Shown here in pieces: positions 29,927-38,747 of a stretch of DNA of 64,000 bases (position 1 is its first letter; the number at the start of each line of letters is the position of its first letter). The notes beneath the pieces were generated by a model. It did not search any database. It had not been told where the DNA came from and saw only the letters and a list, made by a program, of their open reading frames with translations. The translations under genes were made by a program, and so were the position numbers. The DNA is from Mesorhizobium sp. PAMC28654 (GTDB lineage: Bacteria; Pseudomonadota; Alphaproteobacteria; Rhizobiales; Rhizobiaceae): positions 3,658,001 to 3,722,000 of the forward strand of contig NZ_CP085135.1 of assembly GCF_020616515.1 (NCBI RefSeq), written 5' to 3'.

Positions 29927-31231
29927 CTAAAGCGCCTGCGTCGTGTAATCCCCCTCGGCCTCGTAAAGTCCGTCCTCGATCTTGGTCTTGTGGACGACCT
30001 TCAGCTTGCCGCCTTCCACCTTGGAGATGTTCTGGATGCCAAAGCACTGGTGGATCTTGCCATTGAAGGTTTTTGCGCCCTGCGGATGCTCCGGACCTTC
30101 GGCGAAAGCGGTCAGCGCTTCGGTCGCCTCGACCAGCTTGGCGCGGTCTTCCGGGCCCTTGTAGCCGGCGTCTTCCATCGCCTTCTTGACGACATAGAGT
30201 GTCTCCCAGCAGCCGAACATGTGAGCGGCGGTGGAGACATCCTTGGGGTCGCCGACGGCCGCGCCATTGTCGTCGATGCCGACGGCGGCGCGATAGGCTT
30301 TCTGGGCGGCGGAATCATCGGGCTGGGTATAGCGCGGCGAGCCCTCCCAGAAATGGCTGCCGTCGAGGAACTCAAGGCCGGGGCTGTTGATGTCGGTGGC
30401 TTCGAGCGAATCGATGAAACCGAACAGCTGCGGCCGGTTGGAGCCGTAGAACTCGCCGAGTTCCTTGACGAAGGTGAGCACCGCCGGGCCGACCATGACG
30501 TGGTAGATCACCTCGGTCTCGGCGGGGATTTGCGGGAAGTATTTGGTGAAGGACGATTCCGTCGGCGGGATGGCGATCTGGGCGATGACATCAGCGCCCT
30601 GCGCCTTCAGCGCCGGCGGCAGGTAGTTGCGATGGTCGTAGCCGAACGCGAAATCCGGGTAGATCATGGTGACCTTCTTGCCGACATTGGCTGATATCCA
30701 CGGCGCCATCGACTGGATCTGGCTCTTCACGTCGGTGATGCCGGGCTGGAAGACGTAGCGATTGAGTTTGGTCGAGGCGACATGGTGACCTTCGCTAACG
30801 ACGAAGTAAGGGATCTTGGCCTCGCCGGCGGCTGGCGCGGAGCCGATCACGACATGCGAGAACAGCGTGCCGAAGACAATGTCGGTCTTGTGCTGGGTGG
30901 CGAATTTGGCGACCACTTCGGCGCCACGAGCCGGATCGGTTCCGTCATCCTCGATGATCACTTCGACGGGGCGCCCATTGATGCCGCCGGCGGCGTTGAT
31001 CGCCTTGATGGCGGCCGCCGTGGTCTTTTCATACCAACGGCCATAGGCGGCGCCGATACCGGTGCGGTGCGACTGGAAGCCGATCTTGACCGGCGCCGAG
31101 CTCTGCGCCTGGGAATAGCGGACGAAGCCCGGCGCGGTGATCAGGCCAGCGGTGGCGGCCAGTCCCTTCAGCGCCGTGCGGCGGGTGAGGCCGGTTTTCG
31201 AGAGATCGAAGAACCCATTCTTGTCAGTCAC
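29927..31231 (-). CDS. ABC transporter substrate-binding protein, branched-chain type (Tat signal)
   Basis: This 434-aa periplasmic binding protein has a twin-arginine signal (LTRRTALKGLAATAGLITAP, about residues 15-34) and cleavage near SQAQ. The mature part begins VKIGFQSHRTGIGAAYGRWYEK and has type I binding-protein features (AINAAGGINGRPVEVIIEDDG). The ligand may not be an amino acid; members also bind amides, urea and aromatic acids. The GTG at 31231 has AGGGGAA about 5 nt upstream and is chosen over an ATG at 31309. Proximity to the hydroxylase operon makes a pyridine carboxylate worth testing. Confidence 0.85.
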   Translation of the reverse strand: MTDKNGFFDLSKTGLTRRTALKGLAATAGLITAPGFVRYSQAQSSAPVKIGFQSHRTGIGAAYGRWYEKTTAAAIKAINAAGGINGRPVEVIIEDDGTDPARGAEVVAKFATQHKTDIVFGTLFSHVVIGSAPAAGEAKIPYFVVSEGHHVASTKLNRYVFQPGITDVKSQIQSMAPWISANVGKKVTMIYPDFAFGYDHRNYLPPALKAQGADVIAQIAIPPTESSFTKYFPQIPAETEVIYHVMVGPAVLTFVKELGEFYGSNRPQLFGFIDSLEATDINSPGLEFLDGSHFWEGSPRYTQPDDSAAQKAYRAAVGIDDNGAAVGDPKDVSTAAHMFGCWETLYVVKKAMEDAGYKGPEDRAKLVEATEALTAFAEGPEHPQGAKTFNGKIHQCFGIQNISKVEGGKLKVVHKTKIEDGLYEAEGDYTTQAL

Positions 31232-31384
31232 GGCAGTTCCCCTGTTTTTGAGTTTTGACCAATGGCTGGGACGAAACGGATCGCCCCCCAGATGAGGGTG
31301 AGATTGCATGTGTACAAACTAAATCACCAAAGCCGAAGCGTGGCAAGCGAGCTTCCCCAAAGGCAATGGAGGCCAGCGCTCGTC

Positions 31385-32830
31385 TCACCCGGCAGCCGGC
31401 GTGGCAAGCAACCAGAGACCGAACACCGTGTAGCCGATCATCAGCAGGGTGAGCGGAAACTGGCTGATCGCGGCGCCAGCGGGGCCCGGGTGCAACCGCC
31501 AGGCGAAGCCGTGGGCGAGGAGCACCGCGAGCATATGACCGAGGATGATGGCGCCGGCCTGAAAATTCCACAGCCACCAGGCGGAGGCTGCGCCCGCGAC
31601 GATACCGGCCTCGATTTGCATGTCGGCGGTTCCAAACAGGTTCCAGCCCAGCGCGAACGGGTCGGAAAGGGCGGCAATCGCATATTGGCCATCGACAAGC
31701 AGCGCCGTCAGATAGTGCGCGAAATGATAGGCGAGCGCGATCGGCACGATCGACCAGACCAGCAGACCGGCGGCCTGATCGAGGGCATCGGGGCTGCTGG
31801 CAAGCCGCTGGCCCACGAAAACGGCAAGCATGAACACAGTCGCCAGCAGAACGAACGTCACGACAAGTCCCAGGCTGCCGATGCCCATCACCGCCGTGCG
31901 TCCCGGAAACTCGAGCGGGTTGATGCCGAACAGCCCGAGCCAGAAGAACGTCTTCGACAGGCCGTCGAACGATACCGATGACAGCGCAAGCAGCAGGAAA
32001 GCGATGCCGCTCACCGGCAGCGGCTCGGCATCGAGCAGTTTCGCGCCCGGCCAGCACAGCCTGATCCGGCCATCCTCGGCGCGTTCGACGACGGCAAAGC
32101 GCGCCACCATCGAAAAGAAGACGCTCAGGAATTCACCTCGCCGGCTCCAGTCCTTGTGGCCGAACACCAGCATGCAAAGGAAGCCGACCAGCCAGTAGAG
32201 CCCGGCGACGACCGCCAGCCGCCACGGGTCGTCGGGAGCCGGGTCAATGAGTTCAAACCAGGCGAAAGCGAAGAAGAGCACGAAGGCCGGCCAGCAGCCG
32301 AGCCATTCAGGGAGCCGCCATACCGGTCCTTTGTCCCCGCCAGACAGGCGAGAGACGATACGGCACGGCCCATACCACGGGTTGAGCCACGACCAGAGGT
32401 CGCCAAGAAGGCCCTGCATCAACGCCAGCCCGACCCACAGCAGCGTCCATATGGTCAGCGGCAGCGGATTGGAAAGCGGATCGCGGCTGCCGAAGATACC
32501 GGCGGCGACAAGCACTGCAAAGCCGGCAAAGGATATGGTGCTGACGGCCGCCCGGGCGCCGTCGCCGAATGCGAAAAGCCACAGGCGGCGCCGTCCGAAG
32601 CGATCGAGGACATCGGGCGACAGCGCCGAGAGCATGAGGAAGCTGACGGCGACGGCAAAAGCGCCGGCGGCCACGTAGTAGCCGGTGGGCAGAAGCAAGA
32701 CATGGCCACGGTCGGAAGCGTGAGCGAAGGCCGCCGCGGGCCAGGCAAACAGCGCGACCAGAGCGAGGCGGTAAAAAAACTGAACTGACGTACGACTACC
32801 TTCTACGGCGCTTCCCTCTGTCCTGCCCAA
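31385..32830 (-). CDS. Multi-pass membrane protein of unknown function
   Basis: This protein of about 481 aa has a signal-like N-terminus (FFYRLALVALFAWPAAAFAHASDRGH) and 10-12 membrane helices with conserved-looking motifs WLNPWYGPCR and AYHFAHYLTALLVDGQYA, where several His lie in a helix. The only in-frame start near the signal is a TTG at 32830, lying in a short piece of the GGCAGGACAGAGGG repeat. A weak memory links it to integral-membrane organophosphate (fenitrothion) hydrolases, which I cannot support from sequence. It may be co-transcribed with pncB, which ends upstream of it on the same strand (13 bp apart). Confidence 0.7.
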   Translation of the reverse strand: MGRTEGSAVEGSRTSVQFFYRLALVALFAWPAAAFAHASDRGHVLLLPTGYYVAAGAFAVAVSFLMLSALSPDVLDRFGRRRLWLFAFGDGARAAVSTISFAGFAVLVAAGIFGSRDPLSNPLPLTIWTLLWVGLALMQGLLGDLWSWLNPWYGPCRIVSRLSGGDKGPVWRLPEWLGCWPAFVLFFAFAWFELIDPAPDDPWRLAVVAGLYWLVGFLCMLVFGHKDWSRRGEFLSVFFSMVARFAVVERAEDGRIRLCWPGAKLLDAEPLPVSGIAFLLLALSSVSFDGLSKTFFWLGLFGINPLEFPGRTAVMGIGSLGLVVTFVLLATVFMLAVFVGQRLASSPDALDQAAGLLVWSIVPIALAYHFAHYLTALLVDGQYAIAALSDPFALGWNLFGTADMQIEAGIVAGAASAWWLWNFQAGAIILGHMLAVLLAHGFAWRLHPGPAGAAISQFPLTLLMIGYTVFGLWLLATPAAG

Positions 32831-32843
32831 GCGTCCCCTCGCT

Positions 32844-34148
32844 TCACACCTTGACCAATTGCTTTACGCGATCCTTTTCCCCGAAGATTCGCAGGTAGCG
32901 TTCGATCTCTTTTTCGTCGCCGGTGGCCTTGGCCGGATTGTCGGAAAGCTTGACCGCCGGCCGGCCATTGGCCTCGGTGACCTTGCACACCAGCGATATG
33001 GCGTCCAGCCTGTTGGTTTCGGTCGGCGCGCAGCCCTCGAAATCATTGGTGAGATTGGTGCCCCAGCCGAAGGACATTCGCACCTTGCCCTTGAAGTGTC
33101 GATAGGTTTCCTCGATGGTTTCCACCTCGAGGCCGTCGGAGAAGATGAGCAGCTTCTGCAGCGGATCCCTGCCCTTCTCGCGCCACCAGGAAATGATCTT
33201 CTCGCCGCCCTCGATCGGCGGCGCGCTGTCGGGACGGAAGCCGGTCCAGTCGGCGACCCAGTCCGGCGCATCGCGCAGGAACGAAGCCGTGCCGAAGGCG
33301 TCGGGCAACACGATCAGCAGATTGCCGCCATAGTAGCGCTGCCAGTCCTGCAGCACCTTGTAGGGCGACTGCTTCAATTCCTTTTCAGAATTGGCGAGTG
33401 CGGCGAACACCATCGGCAATTCATGCGCGTTGGTGCCGAGCGCTTCGAGGTCGTTGTCCATGGCCAGCAGCACATTGGAGGTGCCGGTGAAGGCATCGCC
33501 GATGCCTTCCTTAAGTGCCTCGACGCACCAGCGCTGCCACAGGAAGGAGTGGCGGCGGCGCGTGCCGAAATCCGAAATGCGGATGCCGGGCAGCGCCTTG
33601 AGCCGCTCGGTCTTGGCCCACATCTTGGCCTTGGCGCGGGCATAGAGCACATCGAGCGCGAAGGGGCCCAAAGCCCGCATCGCGGCGCGTGAGCGCAACT
33701 CGTTGATGATGGCAAGCGCCGGGATTTCCCACAGCGTCGTGTACATCCACGGTCCGCCAAAGGTGAGTTCATACTGGCCGTCGCGCCTGGAAAGCTCGTA
33801 TTCGGGCAGCCTGAAATTTTCGAGCCAGGCAAGGAACTCCGGCTCGAAGATCTGCTTGCGGCCATAGAAATTGTTGCCGCCCAGCCATATCATCTCCTTC
33901 TTGCTGAACCGCAGCGTGCGGGCATGATCCAGCTGTTCCCGCAGCTCGCCTTCGTCGATCTCGTCGGCAAGTCGGACCGAAGTGGTGCGATTGATCAACG
34001 AGAATGTGGCGTCGACCTTGGGATACATGCCCCAGATCATCTGCAGCATCAGAAGCTTGTAGAAATCGGTGTCGAGCAGGCTGCGGACGATCGGGTCTAG
34101 CTTCCAGGTATGATTGTAGACGCGCCGCGCTATATCGGTCCTTGCCAT
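32844..34148 (-). CDS. pncB: Nicotinate phosphoribosyltransferase
   Basis: This 434-aa cytosolic enzyme of the Preiss-Handler pathway makes nicotinate mononucleotide from nicotinate and PRPP with ATP. Recognisable parts are [16 protein letters not shown] at the N-terminus, [15 protein letters not shown] carrying the His that is phosphorylated, and [17 protein letters not shown] with [12 protein letters not shown] in the PRPP site. The length matches the bacterial type. With pncA at 24 kb the window holds both steps of nicotinamide salvage, and the putative nicotinate catabolic operon would compete for the same substrate. Confidence 0.95.
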   Translation of the reverse strand: MARTDIARRVYNHTWKLDPIVRSLLDTDFYKLLMLQMIWGMYPKVDATFSLINRTTSVRLADEIDEGELREQLDHARTLRFSKKEMIWLGGNNFYGRKQIFEPEFLAWLENFRLPEYELSRRDGQYELTFGGPWMYTTLWEIPALAIINELRSRAAMRALGPFALDVLYARAKAKMWAKTERLKALPGIRISDFGTRRRHSFLWQRWCVEALKEGIGDAFTGTSNVLLAMDNDLEALGTNAHELPMVFAALANSEKELKQSPYKVLQDWQRYYGGNLLIVLPDAFGTASFLRDAPDWVADWTGFRPDSAPPIEGGEKIISWWREKGRDPLQKLLIFSDGLEVETIEETYRHFKGKVRMSFGWGTNLTNDFEGCAPTETNRLDAISLVCKVTEANGRPAVKLSDNPAKATGDEKEIERYLRIFGEKDRVKQLVKV

Positions 34149-34312
34149 GTCTCAATGCTGCCTTCGCTGCCTGCCATCATAACCGCGACAGGCCTCATAG
34201 CATCGAATTGGGCAAAGCGCTTCCCGGTTTGCTGGCTGGCCCGACAAAAAGGAAACGCTGCCGTTGATCGCGAAGGGGCAAAGGCGGCAGCAGGCGACGC
34301 CGCAGGCCGCTG

Positions 34313-35287
34313 TCAGGAGCCGGTCCTGGCGCCGACGACCCTGAGCGCCGGCCGCTTCCGGCGGGCACCGATCCGGCCTGCCACCGGCGCGCCGACGCGG
34401 CCGTCATCAAGCGCTTTCTCCGCGAACAGCCAATCGATGAAGACCTGCACGATCGGCGTCGATTTCATCTCATTGCGACAGACGACATAGAAGTCGTCGA
34501 CAGCCGGCACCGACAGGCTGAAGGGGGCGATCAGCAATCCCCTGGCAAGCAGCGCGCTCGCCGTCACCGTATCGCCAAGCGCCACACCGTGGCCATGAAC
34601 GGCGGCTTCCGTCGCCATGCGCGCGTCGCCGAGATAATGGCGGCGGCCGCGTTCGAGGTCGAGCCCGTCGGCGGCGGCCAGCCAGGTGTGCCATTCGCGG
34701 CCATCGTCGCCATGCAGGAATACGTGGTCGGCAAGATCGCGCACGGCGCGTATCGGGCGGTTGTTGATCAGCGTCGGGCTGACCACGGGAAACAGCTCGA
34801 GACCCGACCATTTGCGCATCCAGCAGTCGGTCCAGCCGCCGTCGCCATAATGCAGGCAGAGGTCGATATGCGCGGCACGGATATCCCTGCCATCGTTGGA
34901 CGGAATGAGTGTCAGCCGGACATCCGGATATTGGGACGTGAAGCTGCCCAGTCGCGGGATCATCCACAGCGACAGCAGCGCCGGCACGCAGGACACCGAC
35001 AGGGCACCGGTGCTGGCCGGCCTTGTCATGCGCTGGGTGGCGGCGGCGATGCCGTCGAAGGCCGCGGATACCGCCGGCAGCAATTCAGCGCCGTGCGATG
35101 TGAGTTTCAGCCGCTGGCCGGCGCGCTCGAACAGCTTGACGCCGAGCGATTGTTCGAGCGCCTTGATCTGGTGGCTGATGGCGCCATGGGTCACGCTCAG
35201 CTCACTTGCCGCCTTGGTCAGCGAAGCATGGCGCGCCGTCGCCTCGAAGGCGCGCAACGGATTGAGGGGAGGCAGACGCTTGGCCAT
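34313..35287 (-). CDS. LysR family transcriptional regulator (GcvA-like)
   Basis: This 324-aa protein has an N-terminal winged helix of the GcvA subgroup (LPPLNPLRAFEATARHASLTKAASELSVTHGAISHQIKALE) and a periplasmic-binding-like sensor domain. It is divergent from the ureohydrolase/ABC genes, and a LysR box lies 16 bp upstream of its start. It is therefore the probable regulator of that cluster and of itself. The effector may be the guanidino compound or its amino-acid product. The C-terminal 40 residues are basic and variable. Confidence 0.9.
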   Translation of the reverse strand: MAKRLPPLNPLRAFEATARHASLTKAASELSVTHGAISHQIKALEQSLGVKLFERAGQRLKLTSHGAELLPAVSAAFDGIAAATQRMTRPASTGALSVSCVPALLSLWMIPRLGSFTSQYPDVRLTLIPSNDGRDIRAAHIDLCLHYGDGGWTDCWMRKWSGLELFPVVSPTLINNRPIRAVRDLADHVFLHGDDGREWHTWLAAADGLDLERGRRHYLGDARMATEAAVHGHGVALGDTVTASALLARGLLIAPFSLSVPAVDDFYVVCRNEMKSTPIVQVFIDWLFAEKALDDGRVGAPVAGRIGARRKRPALRVVGARTGS

Positions 35288-35302
35288 TGGCTTTCAGAAG
35301 TT

Positions 35303-35319
35303 TGTGAGTTTTTCTCACA
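35303..35319. promoter_or_regulatory. LysR box between the regulator and the ureohydrolase gene
   Basis: TGTGAG-TTTTT-CTCACA is a perfect 6-bp inverted repeat with a 5-bp spacer and satisfies the T-N11-A rule of LysR-type regulators. It lies 16 bp from the regulator start and about 170 bp from the ureohydrolase start. Confidence 0.65.
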
Positions 35320-35489
35320 CCAAACAGCCTAACAATATCAATTGATTTTTCAATGCGCCTACCCGACACTTTGCCCGGGAATAGTATGAAATCGGCAGCC
35401 AGCCAGCGGAAAAACGACTAGGCCGAACAACGGCCGACATCCCAAGCGTCGCCACGGGCTGCTGCATCAAGCCATGCAGGAGGACAGAC

Positions 35490-36551
35490 ATGGGTTATGA
35501 TCGCGGCAAGCTCGAAGCGTTGCGTCGCAAATATGGCGAAAGCCATGGCGGCGAAATGTTCGACCCGAAGTTCCAGCGCGTGGCGGACAAGATCTTTTCC
35601 AAGAGCGGCACACGTCTGGCGCCCTATTCGGGCATCCCGACCTTCCTCGCCGCGCCCTACCGGGAAATTGCGGCCGACAATCCGGATTTCGGTGACCTGC
35701 AGGTGGCGATCATCGGCGTGCCGATGGATCTCGGCGTCACCAACCGGCCTGGCTCGCGCTTCGGGCCCAGGGCCCTGCGCGCCATCGAGCGCATCGGCCC
35801 CTACAACCATGTTCTGGAATGCGCGCCGACGCATGAGCTGAGGGTCGCCGACATCGGCGACGTGCCGTTCCGCAGCCGCTACAGGCTGGAGACAAGCCAT
35901 GAGGACATAGAGCGGCGCGCCAACCAGATAGTCGACGCCGGCGTCATCCCACTGTCCGTCGGCGGCGACCATTCGATCAGCCATCCGATCCTCAAGGCCG
36001 TCGGCAAGAAGGCGCCGGTCGGGCTGATCCACATCGACGCCCACTGCGACACCAGCGGCCTGTTCGACATGACCAAGTTCCACCACGGCGGACCCTTCCG
36101 CAACGCGGTTCTGGACGGCGTGCTCGATCCGTCGCGCACGATCCAGATCGGCATCCGTGGTTCGGCCGAGTATCTGTGGGAGTTCACCTACGAATCCGGC
36201 ATGACCGTGGTTCACGCCGAAGAGGTGACGGGGCTCGGAATTCCCGCCATCATCGAGAAGGCACGCAAGATCGTTGGCGACGGCCCGACATATGTGTCCT
36301 TCGACATCGACAGCGTCGATCCGGCCTTCGCGCCGGGCACCGGCACGCCGGAAGTCGGCGGGTTGACGACGCGCGAAGTTCTCGAACTTCTGCGCGGTCT
36401 CAAGGGTCTCAACATCGTCGGCGGTGATGTTGTCGAGGTGGCGCCGCAATATGACTCGACCACCAACACCGCCCATGCCGCCGCCCAGGTGCTGTTCGAA
36501 ATACTGAGCCTGATGGTTTTCAGCCCGGCGATCACCGGCAAGGGAGCCTGA
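35490..36551 (+). CDS. speB: Ureohydrolase, agmatinase family
   Basis: This 353-aa Mn-type (arginase-fold) enzyme has metal ligands visible in GGDHS (His161), DAHCD (Asp183, His185, Asp187) and SFDIDSVDPAFAPGTGTPE. It would hydrolyse a guanidino group to urea. Agmatine is the default substrate, but guanidinobutyrate, guanidinopropionate, other guanidino acids or free guanidine are served by close relatives, and the specificity loops cannot be judged by eye. AGGAGG 11 nt upstream supports the start. The divergent LysR and following ABC importer suggest catabolism of an imported compound. Confidence 0.85.
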   Translation: MGYDRGKLEALRRKYGESHGGEMFDPKFQRVADKIFSKSGTRLAPYSGIPTFLAAPYREIAADNPDFGDLQVAIIGVPMDLGVTNRPGSRFGPRALRAIERIGPYNHVLECAPTHELRVADIGDVPFRSRYRLETSHEDIERRANQIVDAGVIPLSVGGDHSISHPILKAVGKKAPVGLIHIDAHCDTSGLFDMTKFHHGGPFRNAVLDGVLDPSRTIQIGIRGSAEYLWEFTYESGMTVVHAEEVTGLGIPAIIEKARKIVGDGPTYVSFDIDSVDPAFAPGTGTPEVGGLTTREVLELLRGLKGLNIVGGDVVEVAPQYDSTTNTAHAAAQVLFEILSLMVFSPAITGKGA

Positions 36552-36569
36552 CGTCCAAAACAGAAAAGG

Positions 36570-36596
36570 CGGCCGCCGCACTGGAGCCGGCGGCCG
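36570..36596 (+). terminator. GC-rich hairpin between the ureohydrolase and ABC genes
   Basis: CGGCCGCCG (36570-36578) and CGGCGGCCG (36588-36596) form a perfect 9-bp stem with a 9-nt loop, 18 bp after the ureohydrolase stop. It may terminate or attenuate transcription into the transporter genes, or stabilise the upstream message. Confidence 0.5.
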
Positions 36597-36632
36597 ACCC
36601 AAGCTAACAAAGCTTCCAGACAGGGGAATAAA

Positions 36633-37439
36633 ATGACAATCCGCACGACACTCAAATCATCCATCGCCGCCGTCCTGATGGGAGCCGCCGGTCTCGGCCT
36701 CGCCATCCAGGCCGCCAACGCCGACGCACTGGCTGACATCACCAAGGCCGGCACCATCAATGTCGGCGTCTTCGCCGATTTCCCGCCCTTCTCCTCGGCC
36801 AGCGCCGACATGAGCCTCAAGGGCTACGACATGGACGTCGCGCAATACATCGCCGACACGCTCAAGGTGAAGCTCAACCCGGTTGCCGTCACCGGCCAGA
36901 ACCGTATTCCCTACCTGAACGACCATCGCGTCGACATCCTGATGAGCGTCGGCTACTCGAAGGAGCGTGAGCAGGTCATCGACTTCGCCGCCGCTTACGC
37001 GCCCTACTACATCGCTGTGATCGGGCCCGCTGCAATGACGGTCAAAGGCAAGGAAGACCTTGCCGACAAGTCGATCGCCGTCAATCGCGGCACGCTGGAG
37101 GACACCTCGCTCACCGAGGCAGCACCCGCATCGGCCGACATCAAGCGCTTCGACAATTACAATGCGGTGATCCAGGCCTTCATCTCCGGCCAGACCCAGT
37201 TGATGGTCGTCGGCAACGATGTCGGCGCGCAGGTTCTGGCAAAGCAGGACGCGCTGAAGCCCGAGCAGAAGTTCCAGCTTCTGACGTCGCCTTCGCATAT
37301 CGGTCTCAACAAGAATGAGGACAGCCTCAAGAAGGCGGTCAACGACGCCATCGCCAAGATGCTGGCGGACGGCAAGCTGGACGAGAGCTCGAAAGCCTGG
37401 CTGAAGACGCCGCTCAATCCCGACAACCTCAAGGATTGA
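36633..37439 (+). CDS. Polar amino-acid-type ABC transporter substrate-binding protein
   Basis: This 268-aa type II periplasmic binding protein has a signal peptide ending near IQAANA-DALAD (about residue 30). The stretch GTINVGVFADFPPFSSASADMSLKGYDMDVAQYIAD is typical of HisJ/LAO-like proteins. AGGGGAATAAA precedes the ATG. It is followed 6 bp later by the first permease. Given the upstream ureohydrolase, a basic or guanidino ligand such as agmatine, arginine or guanidinobutyrate is likely but unproven. Confidence 0.88.
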   Translation: MTIRTTLKSSIAAVLMGAAGLGLAIQAANADALADITKAGTINVGVFADFPPFSSASADMSLKGYDMDVAQYIADTLKVKLNPVAVTGQNRIPYLNDHRVDILMSVGYSKEREQVIDFAAAYAPYYIAVIGPAAMTVKGKEDLADKSIAVNRGTLEDTSLTEAAPASADIKRFDNYNAVIQAFISGQTQLMVVGNDVGAQVLAKQDALKPEQKFQLLTSPSHIGLNKNEDSLKKAVNDAIAKMLADGKLDESSKAWLKTPLNPDNLKD

Positions 37440-37445
37440 GTTCCC

Positions 37446-38102
37446 GTGGCCTTTGCCTGGCTTCCGGGTGCCCTGGGCGACATCGCGCGCGGCGCGGCCA
37501 CGACGGTGCTGTTGATCGCCGTGACCACGCTCGCGGGAACGTTTCTCAGCATCCTTGGTGCTGCGGGACGGCGAAACGGCCCCGTGCTGCTCAAGCGGGC
37601 GATCGCTGTCTATGTCGAGGTCGTCCGCAACACGCCGTTCCTGGTGCAGCTGTTCTTCATCTTCTTCGGGCTGCCCAGCCTCGGCATACGGCTCGACCCG
37701 GTGCTGGCGGCCATGCTGGCCATGACGCTCAACATGGCGGCCTACACAATCGAGATCGTCGGCGCCGGGCTTGACGCGGTGCCTGGCGGGCAGACGGAAG
37801 CGGCCCTTGCGCTTGGGCTGCGGCCACGCCAGGTGTTCGTCAAGATCGTGCTGCCACAGGCGCTCAAGGTGATCTTTCCTGCGCTCACCAGCCAGATCGT
37901 GATCATGATGCTGGAGTCCGCCGTCGTGTCGCAGATCGCGGTGCGCGAACTGACCTATGAGGCGGACATGCTGCAGGCACGCACGTTCCGCTCCTTCGAG
38001 ACCTACTTTGTCGTGACGGTGGTCTATCTCGTCCTGTCGATGGCATTGCGCCGGCTGCTGGTCACAGGCGGACGCCGCGTACTCGGGGCTGGTGTGTCAT
38101 GA
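37446..38102 (+). CDS. Polar amino-acid ABC transporter permease 1
   Basis: This 218-aa HisM/GlnP-type inner-membrane protein starts at a GTG (MAFAWLPGALGDIARG). It carries VEVVRNTPFLVQLFFIFFGLPSLGI and the ATPase-contacting EAALALGLRPRQVFVKIVLPQALK. Its stop overlaps the next permease start (ATGA). The two permeases probably form a heterodimer. Confidence 0.9.
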   Translation: MAFAWLPGALGDIARGAATTVLLIAVTTLAGTFLSILGAAGRRNGPVLLKRAIAVYVEVVRNTPFLVQLFFIFFGLPSLGIRLDPVLAAMLAMTLNMAAYTIEIVGAGLDAVPGGQTEAALALGLRPRQVFVKIVLPQALKVIFPALTSQIVIMMLESAVVSQIAVRELTYEADMLQARTFRSFETYFVVTVVYLVLSMALRRLLVTGGRRVLGAGVS

Positions 38103-38746
38103 TCGAGTTCACCTTCTGGGATATCGTACGCAATCTTCTGCTCGCCGCCCGCTGGACGGTGCTTCTGTCACTGGCTGCCTTCATCGGCGGCGCGGTGGTC
38201 GGCATGGTCGTGCTGTTCTTCAGGATCGCCAAGAATAAATGGAGCCGGCGCATCGCCTCCGGCTACATCGCGCTCTTCCAGGGAACGCCGCTGCTCATGC
38301 AGCTTTTCCTGATGTTCTTCGGCCTGCCGATGCTGGGCTTGCGCATCGAGCCGTGGACCGCAGCGGTGCTCGGCCTCACCTTCTTCGCCAGCGCCTATCT
38401 GGCCGAGATCTGGCGCTCAGGCGTCGACGCGCTGCCGCTCGGCCAATGGGATGCCGGCGCCAGCCTCGGCCTGCACTATCTGCAGGAGCTCAGGCTGATC
38501 ATCCTGCCGCAGGCGTTCTCGATCACAAGGGCGCCGACCGTCGGCTTCCTGGTGCAGCTCATCAAGTCGACGGCGCTGACATCGATCATCGGCTTCGAGG
38601 AACTGGTGCGGACCTCCAACGCCATCAACAACGCCACCTTCGAGCCGTTCAAGGTCTACGGGCTGGTGGCGCTGATCTTCTTCGTCATGTGCTTTCCGCT
38701 GACGCAATACGCCCGCAAGCTCGAAAAGCGCGCGGCAGTCCGCTAG
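38099..38746 (+). CDS. Polar amino-acid ABC transporter permease 2
   Basis: This 215-aa permease has the motifs FQGTPLLMQLFLMFFGLPMLGL and DAGASLGLHYLQELRLIILPQAF. It is the last gene of the transporter cluster. No ATPase gene follows; its TAG stop lies in the 6-bp target site of an IS element. Because that target duplication is simple and complete, the IS itself did not delete an ATPase. The importer probably borrows an ATPase encoded elsewhere, or the gene was lost earlier. Confidence 0.9.
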   Translation: MIEFTFWDIVRNLLLAARWTVLLSLAAFIGGAVVGMVVLFFRIAKNKWSRRIASGYIALFQGTPLLMQLFLMFFGLPMLGLRIEPWTAAVLGLTFFASAYLAEIWRSGVDALPLGQWDAGASLGLHYLQELRLIILPQAFSITRAPTVGFLVQLIKSTALTSIIGFEELVRTSNAINNATFEPFKVYGLVALIFFVMCFPLTQYARKLEKRAAVR

Positions 38747-38747
38747 T

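Noticed and set aside
32859..33692. Long + strand frame opposite pncB (277 codons)
   Set aside because: It is a typical antisense shadow of a high-GC gene; pncB on the other strand is full-length and unmistakable.
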